This document shows, one piece after another, positions 26,315 to 34,902 of a stretch of 64,000 bases of DNA (within the stretch, counting starts at the first letter, position 1; each line of letters starts with the position of its first letter). Under the pieces are notes generated by a model. It was not told the DNA's origin. It ran no database searches and saw only the letters and a list, made by a program, of their open reading frames with translations. A program made the translations under genes and the position numbers. Source of the DNA: Brevibacterium jeotgali (GTDB lineage Bacteria > Actinomycetota > Actinomycetes > Actinomycetales > Brevibacteriaceae); the NCBI RefSeq assembly GCF_900169175.1, contig NZ_FXZM01000012.1, positions 62,001 through 126,000 on the forward strand. The letters run 5' to 3'.

Positions 26315-26380
26315 GGAGCACGGCCATCCGTGCTCCAGGCCTCGTCATCCGAAGGTCCATCGCTGCGGCGGTGGACCTTC
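26315..26380 (+). terminator. two tandem hairpins after clpX
   Basis: The first has a 9-bp stem, 26315-26323 with 26328-26336, loop CCAT. The second has a 9-bp stem, 26351-26359 with 26372-26380, loop of 12 bases. Together they are a likely double terminator. Confidence 0.6.
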
Positions 26381-26562
26381 GTGCGTTCCGCGCGGCGCCT
26401 GTTCCCATCCGGACTCTCGTGTGCCGGGGCTGCCACACCGAATGCCCTTCACGACCTGTACGGGTGAATAGGCTCGGCGGTATCCGAAGGGCATCGCCCC
26501 GGGAGGTTCGCCTCCATCATGGCGACATCGCCCGCGCGTACCTGAAGCACTGTGAGGACATC

Positions 26563-27318
26563 ATGAAGACGAACGCCCGTGGAAAGACCCTCCGCCCTTT
26601 ATTCGCCGCAGCCGCCGCATGCGGCATCGCATTGACCGCCAGTGGGTGCGGAGGCGGTGGAAGCGCGGCGGACGACACGGCGATGGAGTCCCAGCAGGAC
26701 GCGTCTGCTGGAGATGCTGACGAGGGCTCGGGCGACGAGGCCGGGTCGGGGGACGAGGCCGGGTCGGACGACGAACTCGATGCGGTCGGCGACGCGGACG
26801 ATGGGGCAGAGGATCCCGCCGAAGGGTCTGACTCCGACGATTCCGCGGGAGCGGCCGGGGAAGCGACCCAGGTGGAGATCGGGGAGACGCTCGAAGACCC
26901 GGACATGGGCGACACGATCGAGGTGCTCGCGGCCGTACGGGACTTCCCGTCCGAGGAGCAGGCCGATCTGATCGCGGACGGCGGGGAAGTCGTCCTGCTC
27001 GAGGTGTCGGTCAGGCCCGGCGAGGAGTACGGCGGTCTCGTGTCGATGGGCAACTTCGAGATCTCGTGGGACGACGGTGCGGACTTCTGGAACAACAAGA
27101 CGCGGATGGTCGAGGAGGAGCTGGAGGCGGCCGACCACCCGGTCTTCGAAGACGTGCCTCGGCGGGACGGGGGAGAGCACACCGGTTGGATCGCATTCTT
27201 CGCAGACGAGCGGGCGGACTCGTACCACATGAGCTACACCCGCGCAGGTGCGGAGGTGATCGGCTCGGACGAGGTGATCGATCCCTTCGAGGCGGAGTTC
27301 GAGATCCCCGCACCCTGA
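26563..27318 (+). CDS. putative lipoprotein, DUF4352-like (tentative)
   Basis: 251 residues. A signal peptide ends ASGCGGGG with a lipobox-like SGC. An acidic Asp/Glu/Gly/Ser linker of ~75 residues follows, with the segment GDEAGSG repeated. The C-terminal ~140 residues form a beta-rich domain (VQIGETLED-like opening, VVLLEVSVRP, HTGWIAFFADE) resembling the telokin/DUF4352 group of secreted domains; this is by general look only. GAGGA precedes the ATG. Confidence 0.7.
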   Translation: MKTNARGKTLRPLFAAAAACGIALTASGCGGGGSAADDTAMESQQDASAGDADEGSGDEAGSGDEAGSDDELDAVGDADDGAEDPAEGSDSDDSAGAAGEATQVEIGETLEDPDMGDTIEVLAAVRDFPSEEQADLIADGGEVVLLEVSVRPGEEYGGLVSMGNFEISWDDGADFWNNKTRMVEEELEAADHPVFEDVPRRDGGEHTGWIAFFADERADSYHMSYTRAGAEVIGSDEVIDPFEAEFEIPAP

Positions 27319-27337
27319 CACGCGCCGACCACGACGA

Positions 27338-27374
27338 CTGAGGGGCTCCCTCTGTGTGAGAGGGAGCCCCTCAG
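27338..27374. terminator. 16-bp hairpin, bidirectional terminator
   Basis: Arms 27338-27353 and 27359-27374 are perfect complements with a 5-base loop. It lies between the convergent lipoprotein and AIM24 genes. Confidence 0.8.
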
Positions 27375-27411
27375 TCGCTGCAGGAGGCAGAACGGCGGGT
27401 GGGAGTGCGCC

Positions 27412-28077
27412 TCACATCTCCGACGGCTGCACGACGACGAAGCCGGGACCGTGGAACTTCATCTGGACTGATTCTCCCGAACCGCGGCCCACGAATGATC
27501 CGATCGAGACGTCGGTGTGGATGTCCGGCGACAGGTTGGCAGACCAGCACACAGCCGCCTGCGGGTCGACGAAGGTGGGCTGCTGCGAGCAGTCGAGGAC
27601 CAGCGGGTCTCCCTGGCACGCGAGCGCAGCCATGCCCTGGCCGGACAGGACCACGTTGAAGAGGCCGGCGCCTGAGGCCATCGAGCCGAGGCCCTTGACC
27701 CGCCGGATGTCCTCGTTCAGGGTCGGGTCGTATGCGAGCAGGGATGCGGAGTTCACGCTCAGGGCATCGTTGGGTCCCTCGAGCTGCATCATGAAGATGT
27801 TCGCCGCATTGCGAGCGAAGAAGACCTCGCCGGTGCCCTCTGCGCGCATCATCGGCGTGTCCTCGCCCGTGACCTGCTTCTTGAGGAAGTTCCCGACAGA
27901 GCCGGATCCCTGGTGCTTGAACTGGACGCTGCCCTGATACGCGACCATGGCCCCCTTGGTGGCGACGATGGGGGACTGCGGCGTGACGAGCGTGCGCAGC
28001 ATCTTCTGCGACTGCATCGTCCACCGCTCCGTCGACTGGATCTCCGCATTCCGCTTGTCGAAGAGCTCTGACCTCAT
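27412..28077 (-). CDS. AIM24 family protein
   Basis: 221 residues, soluble, beta-rich. Segments such as SPIVATKGAMVAYQGSV, GTGEVFFARN, and VQMKFHGPGFVVVQ are typical of the AIM24/TSPc-like (tryptophan RNA-binding attenuator-like fold) family. The bacterial role is unknown. AGGTGAG precedes the ATG. It follows valS on the minus strand with two hairpins between, so it is probably transcribed separately. Confidence 0.85.
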   Translation of the reverse strand: MRSELFDKRNAEIQSTERWTMQSQKMLRTLVTPQSPIVATKGAMVAYQGSVQFKHQGSGSVGNFLKKQVTGEDTPMMRAEGTGEVFFARNAANIFMMQLEGPNDALSVNSASLLAYDPTLNEDIRRVKGLGSMASGAGLFNVVLSGQGMAALACQGDPLVLDCSQQPTFVDPQAAVCWSANLSPDIHTDVSIGSFVGRGSGESVQMKFHGPGFVVVQPSEM

Positions 28078-28119
28078 GGCTCACCTGTTCTTCCTGCGTC
28101 CGTGGGTACGGACGAACGA

Positions 28120-28160
28120 CTGTGGGGCGGGGCACCCGATGCAGGTGCCCCGCCCCACAG
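28120..28160 (-). terminator. 17-bp hairpin upstream of the AIM24 gene
   Basis: Arms 28120-28136 and 28144-28160 are perfect complements with a 7-base loop. It lies downstream of the valS terminator and directly before AIM24. It could be a second valS terminator or part of the AIM24 leader. Confidence 0.55.
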
Positions 28161-28186
28161 TAATGCGCTCGCGTCGTGGAGACGCG

Positions 28187-28220
28187 GCGAGGGATGGTGC
28201 AGATCAGCACCATCCCTCGC
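28187..28220 (-). terminator. valS terminator
   Basis: A 14-bp perfect stem (28187-28200 with 28207-28220) with a 6-base loop, four bases after the valS stop on the minus strand. Confidence 0.75.
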
Positions 28221-28223
28221 GGA

Positions 28224-30902
28224 TCAGGCCGGAGACTCGGCGAAGACGACGTCCGAGACGCTGACGGACGCCTCGACGTCGGCGCCTTCTGCACCGGCCG
28301 GGACCTCGGCCGCGGTGAGGGAGCTCGTCCGCACGTCCAGGTCGTCGACCCGGCTGGCGGCGAGCAGGTCGCCACGCGCCGCAGTCACGGCGGTGAGGAC
28401 GTCGGTCGGCGCGTGGAGGACCGCGCTGGTGATGCGGGTCTTCTGCGAGACCTTCGCCTCCGTCTTCGTCTGGCGGAGCTTCGACAGCGCGGATGCCACC
28501 TTCCCGAGCATGTCGGTGGGGACCTGCGCCGGCTCTGCGGTCGGCCATGCCGCTCGGTGGATGGACCCCTCGCGCCACCACGACCAGACCTCTTCCGTCA
28601 CGAAGGGGAGGAACGGTGCGAACAGTCGCAGGAGCGTGTCGAGTGAGGTCGCGAGCGTCGCGTGCGCGGACTGCTGCGCCTCCGCGCCCTGTGCCCCGTA
28701 CGACCGATCCTTCACCAGCTCCACGTAGTCGTCCGTGAAGTCCCAGAAGAACGACTCGACGATGCGCAGGGCCTGCGCGTTGTCGTACGCGGCCATGTGG
28801 CGGCCCGCGTCGGCGACGACCGTGCGCAGTGCTGCGGCCACGGACCGGTCCAGCTCATGGGTGATGAGGTCCTCGCGACCGATGAGGTCGGCGTGCACGC
28901 CCTGCGCCAGAGCGAACTTCGAGGCATTCAGCAGCTTCATCGACAGACGACGGCCGATCTGCATCTGCTGGGTGTCATATGCGGTGTCCGCGCCGAACTT
29001 GGCGCTGGCGGCCCAGTAGCGGACCGCGTCGGGGCCGAAGCCGGGCTTCTGCTCCGCGAGGATGTCGCTGGGAACGACGACATTCCCCTTCGACTTCGAC
29101 ATCTTCTTCCGGTCCGGGTCGAGGATCCACCCGGACAGCGCGGTGCGGCGCCACGGCACGGAGTCGTTGAGCGAGTTCGCACGGACGACCGTCGAGAAGA
29201 GCCAGGTGCGGATGATGTCGTGGCCCTGCGGACGCAGATCCATCGGGAACACGTTCGCGAACAGCTCCTCGTCGCGGGACCAGCCGCTCACCAGCTGCGG
29301 GGTGAGCGATGAGGTGGCCCACGTGTCGAGGACGTCCGGGTCGGCCGTGAAGCCCCCGGCCACATCGCGCTGGTCCTCACTGAAGCCGTCCGGTGCGGAT
29401 GCGAGCGGATCGACCGGCAGCCGGGCGTCGTCGGGGACGATCGGGGTGTCGTAGTCCGGGGTGCCGTCGGCATCGAGTCGATACCACAGCGGGATCGCCA
29501 CACCGAAGTGGCGCTGTCGCGAGACCAGCCAGTCGCCGTTCAGCCCGTCGACCCAGTTCTCGTACCGCGAGCGCATGTAGCCCGGGTACCACTCGACCTC
29601 ACGGCCGCGGGCGAGGAGGTCGTCCCGCAGATCAGCGGACCGGCCGCCGTTGCGGATGTACCACTGGCGCGAGGCGACGACCTCGAGCGGCTTGTCGCCC
29701 TTCTCGTAGAAGGGCACCGGATGCGTGATCGCCTCGGGAGCCTCGAGCAGGTCGCCGGACTCGGCGAGCAGCTCTGCGATGTCCTTCCGAGCGGTGAACG
29801 TCGTCTTGCCCGCGATCTTCTGGTAGGCCTCGGCGGCACCCGCCGTCGCGGATTCGGTGATCCAATCGGGCGTCTCGCGCTGCAGACGGCCGTCGCGCGC
29901 GACGACCGCGCGCGTCGGGAGGTCGAGTTCGCGCCACCAGGTGACGTCGGTGAGGTCGCCGAAGGTGCAGACCATCGCGATGCCCGTGCCCTTGTCGGCC
30001 TTCGCCAGGTGGTGCGAGCGGACGTCCACCTCGACGCCGAACAGCGGGGACACCACGGTCTTGCCGAAGAGTGGCTGGTAGCGCTCATCGTCCGGATGCG
30101 CGACGAGCGCGACCACTGCGGGAATGAGCTCCGGACGCGACGTGACGATGACGACGGGGTCTGCAGACGTGTCAGCGGTGCCGTCAGCGGCGGTCGGATA
30201 GAAGGCGACGCGGTGGTAGGCGCCGTCCTTCTCACGATCCTCGAGCTCGGCCTGCGCGACGGCAGTGCCGAACGTCACGTCCCACATCGTCGGGGCGTCC
30301 TGAGAGTAGGCGTTCCCGGTGGCGAGGTCCGCGAGGAACGCGCGCTGGGAGACGGCGCGGGCCGTGTCCTCGATCGTCCGGTACGTGTACGTCCAGTCGA
30401 CCGACAGGCCCACCGAGCGGAACAGGTGCTCGAAGACCGCCTCGTCCTCGGCGGAGAGGGTGAGGCACAGCTCGATGAAGTTCTGCCGGGAGACCTTGAC
30501 GTAGTCCCGTGCGCTGCGCGGAGCCTTCGCCGGGGGAGTGAAGTCCGCGTCGTAGGGGAGTGAGGGATCGCACGTCACGCCGTAGTAGTTCTGCACGCGG
30601 CGTTCGGTCGGCAGGCCGTTGTCGTCCCAGCCCAGGGGATAGAAGACGTTCTTGCCCGTCATCCGCTGGTAGCGGGCGATGACGTCCGTCTGCGTGTAGG
30701 AGAACACGTGTCCCACGTGGAGCGAGCCCGAGGCCGTGGGCGGGGGCGTATCGATCGAGTAGACGTCCTCGCGGGTGGTGTCCGGGTCGAACGCGTAGAC
30801 CCCGCTCTCACCCCATGCGGCGTCCCACTTGTCCCTGAGGCCTTCGAGGGCCGGCTTGTCCGGAAGGTGCACCGAGTCATGTGTGCTGTCGGAAGTCGTC
30901 AT
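28224..30902 (-). CDS. valS: valyl-tRNA synthetase
   Basis: 892 residues. Class I signatures are intact: HVGH in SGSLHVGHVFSYT (HIGH motif) and KKMSKSKGN. The editing domain, anticodon-binding domain and a C-terminal coiled arm follow. It charges tRNA-Val with valine. The ATG at 30902 is placed by the N-terminal homology; the frame extends 87 codons upstream without family resemblance. No T-box is seen in front of it, in contrast to ileS. The opposite-strand acyltransferase starts 124 bases away. Confidence 0.95.
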   Translation of the reverse strand: MTTSDSTHDSVHLPDKPALEGLRDKWDAAWGESGVYAFDPDTTREDVYSIDTPPPTASGSLHVGHVFSYTQTDVIARYQRMTGKNVFYPLGWDDNGLPTERRVQNYYGVTCDPSLPYDADFTPPAKAPRSARDYVKVSRQNFIELCLTLSAEDEAVFEHLFRSVGLSVDWTYTYRTIEDTARAVSQRAFLADLATGNAYSQDAPTMWDVTFGTAVAQAELEDREKDGAYHRVAFYPTAADGTADTSADPVVIVTSRPELIPAVVALVAHPDDERYQPLFGKTVVSPLFGVEVDVRSHHLAKADKGTGIAMVCTFGDLTDVTWWRELDLPTRAVVARDGRLQRETPDWITESATAGAAEAYQKIAGKTTFTARKDIAELLAESGDLLEAPEAITHPVPFYEKGDKPLEVVASRQWYIRNGGRSADLRDDLLARGREVEWYPGYMRSRYENWVDGLNGDWLVSRQRHFGVAIPLWYRLDADGTPDYDTPIVPDDARLPVDPLASAPDGFSEDQRDVAGGFTADPDVLDTWATSSLTPQLVSGWSRDEELFANVFPMDLRPQGHDIIRTWLFSTVVRANSLNDSVPWRRTALSGWILDPDRKKMSKSKGNVVVPSDILAEQKPGFGPDAVRYWAASAKFGADTAYDTQQMQIGRRLSMKLLNASKFALAQGVHADLIGREDLITHELDRSVAAALRTVVADAGRHMAAYDNAQALRIVESFFWDFTDDYVELVKDRSYGAQGAEAQQSAHATLATSLDTLLRLFAPFLPFVTEEVWSWWREGSIHRAAWPTAEPAQVPTDMLGKVASALSKLRQTKTEAKVSQKTRITSAVLHAPTDVLTAVTAARGDLLAASRVDDLDVRTSSLTAAEVPAGAEGADVEASVSVSDVVFAESPA

Positions 30903-31026
30903 GCGTGCGATTGTTCCATACGGGGGACTGCCCCCTGCCTGGTGGAGGCGGTCGTCTGCCGCGGTGAGGCGGTCGAGCACGGGGCGGAGATGGGATCCGC
31001 CCCGCCTCCCTGCCATGATGTTGCCC

Positions 31027-32205
31027 ATGGCGCTGATCGACCGAGTGGATGAGAACGGACCGCCTCCGCGGTCCACCCAGTGGATGAACCCCACCCGCTC
31101 GCTGGCGATCCTCGCCGTCGTCGCGATCCACGCGATCGCAGACACGGTCGGCCTGCGGTTCACCGATCACGGCAGCGGCTCCTGGTGGATCGCGAACAGC
31201 ATCGACTCGGCGAGCCGCTGGTCCGTCCCGGTCTTCCTCATGATCGCCGGCGCGCTCGCACTGGACCCGACGAAGGGCGGCCGACCCCGGGACTTCCTCT
31301 CCAAGCGCTTCTGGCGCATCGGAGTCCCACTGGTGGTGTGGACCGCCGTCTACGTGCCCTATCGACTGTTCGCGATGTCCGGCCGGGAGACCGGGTGGGA
31401 CCCCCTGACTGCGATCCTCACGGGTTCGCCGTTCGTCCAGCTCTACTTCCTCTACGTGCTGGCTCTGCTCACGCTGCTGACCCCGTTCATGCGGCAGCTG
31501 ACCGTGCACGGATCGCGGCGGGCCCAGTGGGGCACCGCGCTCGTCCTGCTGGCCATCGGCATCATCGACCACTTCTCCGCAGTGCTCGCGGGGGTGGGGG
31601 AGCCGAACATCGCCACGCGGTTCCTCCCGCTCATGGGGTACTACCTGCTGGGCTGGATCATGCGCGACTACCTGGTCCGCGGCGCCGGCCTCGTGTGGGC
31701 GTGGGTGGGCTTCGTCGGCTCCATCGTCTTCACCGCGCTGTGGGCGGGCTTCGGCCCCGGAGAGCAGCCGTGGATGATCGTCTACGAGTACATGGCACCG
31801 ACCGTCGTGGTCATGAGCCTCACCGGATACCTCATCCTCCACCGGTTCTTCTCGAACGATGCGCGCAGGTACATGGGCCTGCGTCGTCTCTTCCCCTACT
31901 CGTTCGGAGTGTTCCTCCTCCATCCGCTCCTCGTGTACTCGCTGCGCGACGTGATCGGGGTGCCGGACACGGTCGGCGCGGTCCTGCTGCACGGCCTGCT
32001 GCTGCCGCTGGTCTATGCCTTCATCTGCGCAGTCGTCACCAAGGCAGCCCTGCGGACCCCGGTCGTGCGGATCGCCTTCGGTGAGATTCCGGCCGGTGCC
32101 GCAGCCGTTCCACCGCCGGAGACGGACTCCGTGCCCGAGGTCCCCTCGCCTGAGGCGACCGATGCAGGTGACCCGGACGACCGCGATCGTCCTGCTCCCG
32201 CCTGA
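31027..32205 (+). CDS. acyltransferase 3 family membrane protein
   Basis: About 392 residues, ten hydrophobic segments. The opening R-S-L-A-I-L-A-V-V-A-I-H contains the family arginine and histidine, and LYFLYVLALLTLLTPF, FGVFLLHPLLVY are typical later segments. Such proteins O-acylate surface sugars or lipids. The last ~45 residues are an acidic Pro/Glu/Asp tail. ATGs at 31015 and 31018 are also in frame. CATGAT with an upstream TG (extended -10) lies seven bases before 31027, so the message may be leaderless. Confidence 0.83.
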   Translation: MALIDRVDENGPPPRSTQWMNPTRSLAILAVVAIHAIADTVGLRFTDHGSGSWWIANSIDSASRWSVPVFLMIAGALALDPTKGGRPRDFLSKRFWRIGVPLVVWTAVYVPYRLFAMSGRETGWDPLTAILTGSPFVQLYFLYVLALLTLLTPFMRQLTVHGSRRAQWGTALVLLAIGIIDHFSAVLAGVGEPNIATRFLPLMGYYLLGWIMRDYLVRGAGLVWAWVGFVGSIVFTALWAGFGPGEQPWMIVYEYMAPTVVVMSLTGYLILHRFFSNDARRYMGLRRLFPYSFGVFLLHPLLVYSLRDVIGVPDTVGAVLLHGLLLPLVYAFICAVVTKAALRTPVVRIAFGEIPAGAAAVPPPETDSVPEVPSPEATDAGDPDDRDRPAPA

Positions 32206-32290
32206 GCAGGTTCACTAGACTGGCTGAGGAGTCCGCTGCCGCACCGCCGCGGAGCGTGCGGAGAGACCGTTCTGCGAAGAGGAGAGACAC

Positions 32291-33043
32291 ATGAGTGCAC
32301 TGCGAGCCGTCGTCACGGGAGCAAGCTCGGGGATGGGCCGGGAGACCGTTCGACAGCTGAGGGGACAGGGCTGGGACGTCGTGGCCGTCGCTCGACGGGA
32401 GGATGCGCTCGCAGACCTGGCGCAGGAGACGGGCTGCGAGGTCGTCGTCGCGGACATGACGAGTGATGAGTCAGTCGCCGCGATGGCTGAGACGGTGCTG
32501 GCGGGCGGCCCGGTGAACTCACTGGTCGCGAATGCCGGAGCCGCCTACGGACAGGACCAGGTGGCAGACGCCGACGTCGATGACTGGGCGGGGATGTTCG
32601 ACCTCAACGTCCTGGGCGTCGTGCGCTGCGTGAAGTCGCTGCTGCCCGCGCTGGAGGAGTCCGGCCGCGGCGACATCGTGGTCATGTCGTCGACTGCGGG
32701 CCACATCGCCTATGAGGGCGGCGGCGGGTACGTCGCGTCGAAGCACGGCGCGCATTCTGTCGCGGCGACCCTGCGGCTCGAGCTCGCAGGGCGTCCCGTC
32801 CGCGTCATCGAGATCGCGCCGGGCATGGTCGCCACGGAGGAGTTCTCCCGCAAGCGCCTGGGCTCGCAGGACGCGGCCGACAAGGTGTACGCGGGCGTCG
32901 AGAAGCCCCTGACCGCCGCGGACTGCGCTGAGGCCGTGGTGTGGACGCTCACCCGGCCGCACCACTTCAACGTCGACCTCATGGTCATCCGCCCCATCGC
33001 GCAGGCGGCCCAGCACAAGGTCGCCCGCAACCAGGGACTCTGA
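32291..33043 (+). CDS. short-chain dehydrogenase/reductase
   Basis: 250 residues. A Rossmann-fold cofactor site TGASSGMG near residue 9, ANAG near 80, catalytic Ser in MSSTAG near 130 and YxxxK as YVASK near 147 are all present, making this a classical SDR. The SDR type with a C-terminal FNVDLMVIRP is often annotated as NADP-dependent 3-hydroxy acid (serine-type) dehydrogenase, YdfG-like. GAGGAGAG precedes the ATG. A TAGACT hexamer at 32216-32221 may be its -10. Confidence 0.88.
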   Translation: MSALRAVVTGASSGMGRETVRQLRGQGWDVVAVARREDALADLAQETGCEVVVADMTSDESVAAMAETVLAGGPVNSLVANAGAAYGQDQVADADVDDWAGMFDLNVLGVVRCVKSLLPALEESGRGDIVVMSSTAGHIAYEGGGGYVASKHGAHSVAATLRLELAGRPVRVIEIAPGMVATEEFSRKRLGSQDAADKVYAGVEKPLTAADCAEAVVWTLTRPHHFNVDLMVIRPIAQAAQHKVARNQGL

Positions 33044-33054
33044 GCGGGTGACGG

Positions 33055-33114
33055 CACCCAGCACCCAGCCTGACCACAGCACCCACCACCCACCACCCAC
33101 CACCCAGCACCCAG
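33055..33114. repeat. C-rich short tandem repeat (period 7)
   Basis: CACCCAC-type units recur, best between 33080 and 33103, where a 7-base period holds for about three copies; flanking units are CACCCAG. It lies directly after the SDR stop codon and is likely a slippage product. Confidence 0.75.
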
Positions 33115-33187
33115 CGCGCTGTGTTCGTCGGTGAACGGTCAGTGGTGCACACGATCTGTCTGATTGCTGTGCGCCAGTGACGAGTCA

Positions 33188-33274
33188 GTGTGCTGAGTTG
33201 CCCTGCGAGTGCCGGCGTGCCGTGTGTGCTGAGTTGCCCTGCGAGTGCCAGCGTGCCGTGTGTGCTGGGTTGCT
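33188..33274. repeat. 36-bp tandem repeat, two near-identical copies plus a partial third
   Basis: Copies at 33188-33223 and 33224-33259 differ at one base; a third begins at 33260 and diverges after about 15 bases. Each unit is 12 codons long in any frame. No gene with a ribosome site contains it. It sits between the SDR and the AbiEi-like gene. Two adjoining copies without spacers rule out a CRISPR array. Confidence 0.85.
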
Positions 33275-33322
33275 GCCTCGGTGTGATCCTGGGCGGACGG
33301 GTGAACCCGAAGCTTCGGCTGA

Positions 33323-34258
33323 TCAGCTGCCTGCGCCTGCGCGCTCCACGAGCCTCTGCCGCAGATACGTGAGGAGATCATCCGGGTCGGTGTCTGCGGT
33401 GACGCGGATATAGATCCACCCGTGGTCGTTGAAGTCGCGTTCCCGCGTGATATCGCTGGTCCACTGCCACCTGTGAGTGAGGTGGTGTGCGCCTTCGTAC
33501 TCGATGGCGATCCGCAGAGGAGGGTAGGAGAGATCGGGGCGGTATGTCCGTCCGCCGATCGTGATCGGCGCGGTCACCTCGGGTTCGGGGAGTCCTGCGT
33601 GGAGGATCGAGAGTCTCAGAGCGGTCTCCTGCGGCGATCCCACTCCGGCACGCACCATCCGCAATGCGTGCTGCAGTGCCGTTCGTCCGCGGAAGCGCGG
33701 CCAGGAGGCTGCGATGGTTCGGAGCTCATCGGGAGTGGTGAGTGCCGGACCGTGCCACGAGCCGCACATGGTGTCGAGAATGTCGATGAGTTCACGGGCG
33801 CTCATCATTCCGGCCAGCTGCCGCAGGGTGTCGTGGTGACCCGCGACGGCGATGCGGTATCGGTGGAGGAAGCCCAATCGATCGGCGACATGTCCCCGGA
33901 AGCCGCGGCGTCGAACTCGCGTGCGGCGGCTGGTCACGTGGATGTCTGCGGTGCGGAGCCGGTTCGGCAGGGGCCATCCGTGAAGGATCGCGGCCGACGA
34001 ATGTGAGACGACGGCGTCCGGTCGTGACAATTGGAGCGCCTCCGCTCTCTGACGGATGTCGGTCCACCGATCGTCGACCCAGCCGGGGACGGCGATCGGC
34101 TCGACATTCCACGGGTGAGGGTGGACGCCGGGAACGATGGGCTTCCGGCGAGGCCTCGTCATCGCTGCTGATCGCGGCAGCCCGAGTTCCGCGCTGTTGC
34201 CCTGGGTGACAAGAATCGGCGCCCAGATGATCGTGTGCTCGTCCGAGTGCTGTGGCAT
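33323..34258 (-). CDS. AbiEi/DUF559-like protein (winged helix plus nuclease-like C-terminus)
   Basis: About 311 residues. The N-terminal ~110 residues resemble the AbiEi antitoxin winged-helix region seen in many actinobacterial orphans (DAVVSHSSAAILHGWPLP, TADIHVTSRRTRVRRRGFRGH). The C-terminal ~120 residues resemble a Vsr/DUF559 PD-(D/E)xK fold: SPQETALRL, YRPDLSYPPLRIAIEYEG, then an HH pair and RDFNDHGWIYIRVT. The lysine of the nuclease motif is not obvious. No toxin partner is adjacent. Alternative starts are ATG at 34162 and 34333. Role unknown; it is surrounded by repeats, suggesting a variable spot. Confidence 0.72.
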   Translation of the reverse strand: MPQHSDEHTIIWAPILVTQGNSAELGLPRSAAMTRPRRKPIVPGVHPHPWNVEPIAVPGWVDDRWTDIRQRAEALQLSRPDAVVSHSSAAILHGWPLPNRLRTADIHVTSRRTRVRRRGFRGHVADRLGFLHRYRIAVAGHHDTLRQLAGMMSARELIDILDTMCGSWHGPALTTPDELRTIAASWPRFRGRTALQHALRMVRAGVGSPQETALRLSILHAGLPEPEVTAPITIGGRTYRPDLSYPPLRIAIEYEGAHHLTHRWQWTSDITRERDFNDHGWIYIRVTADTDPDDLLTYLRQRLVERAGAGS

Positions 34259-34415
34259 GCAGCGGACAGTACGGCGACGGCGCCCGATGCATGTGTGGTC
34301 ACGGCGCCTGTGGACGGGCACCCGCTTCTCCACGGGAAGATGTGCGCATCTCCGGGACCGAATCCCCAGTCAGATCGCCGCACGAGCGGCTCTCCCGGAC
34401 GCACACGATGTCGCA

Positions 34416-34495
34416 GCGAGCCGACCACTCCAGTGCATCGCTGCGAGCCGACGCTCCCGTGCATCGCTGCGAGCCGACACTCCAGCGCATCGAGA
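34416..34495. repeat. three imperfect 26-27 bp tandem repeats
   Basis: Units beginning GCGAGCCGAC start at 34416, 34443 and 34469 and each ends near GCATCG. They lie in the non-coding stretch between the AbiEi-like gene and the ileS leader, and I see no gene there. Confidence 0.75.
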
Positions 34496-34634
34496 CGTCA
34501 CGCGCGCACGCCAGACTCCCGTGCTCTGTGCTGGAGTGCCGTCTCAGGCTGCTGCGAGGCGCTTCTGCTGCGGGGCGCCTCCTCGGGACTCAGCGGCATG
34601 CAGCCGTACTGTGCGCGGAGGCCTCGGGGTGCGC

Positions 34635-34640
34635 TAGACT
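34635..34640 (+). promoter_or_regulatory. -10 element of the ileS T-box transcript
   Basis: TAGACT lies seven to eight bases before the first bases of the T-box stem. No strong -35 is visible. Confidence 0.4.
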
Positions 34641-34644
34641 CGCC

Positions 34645-34902
34645 TGTGCATCGATCCGGCCATCACCGGGGAGCATCCGGAAGAACGGCAGACGCCAGCG
34701 GCGCCGCCCACTAGAACCGGACGGGACGGCCCGACACAGCCGAATGAGCGATCCGCTCGTACGTCCCCGACAGGACGCGGATGCGGATAAGCGGGGTGGT
34801 ACCGCGGCAGCGCGTGCGCGTGCAGTCGTCCTCGCACGGGAAGAACCGTAAACAGGGGACGGGTGCCACCGGGTGCGCGGCCCCGCTCACCAAAGGACGC
34901 TC
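34645..34902 (+). promoter_or_regulatory. T-box leader of ileS (translational type)
   Basis: The T-box core TGGTACCGCGG is at 34797-34807. A short stem I region near 34650-34690 contains an ATC isoleucine specifier at 34662-34664 within GGCCATCACCGGGGAGC, as in actinobacterial ileS leaders. CGTCCT at 34827-34832 is complementary to AGGACG at 34894-34899, which includes the ileS ribosome site. This fits a switch in which uncharged tRNA-Ile frees the ribosome site. There is no U-tract terminator between the core and the start codon. Confidence 0.88.

Noticed and set aside
30903..31026. T-box in front of valS
   Set aside because: No TGGNACCGCG core or specifier stem is present on the minus strand of this interval.
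33188..33274. CRISPR-like direct repeats
   Set aside because: Units adjoin without spacers, only two full copies exist and no cas genes are near.
33323..34902. A complete AbiE toxin-antitoxin or abortive infection system
   Set aside because: Only the AbiEi/DUF559-like gene is present; no AbiEii-type nucleotidyltransferase frame is found on either side.
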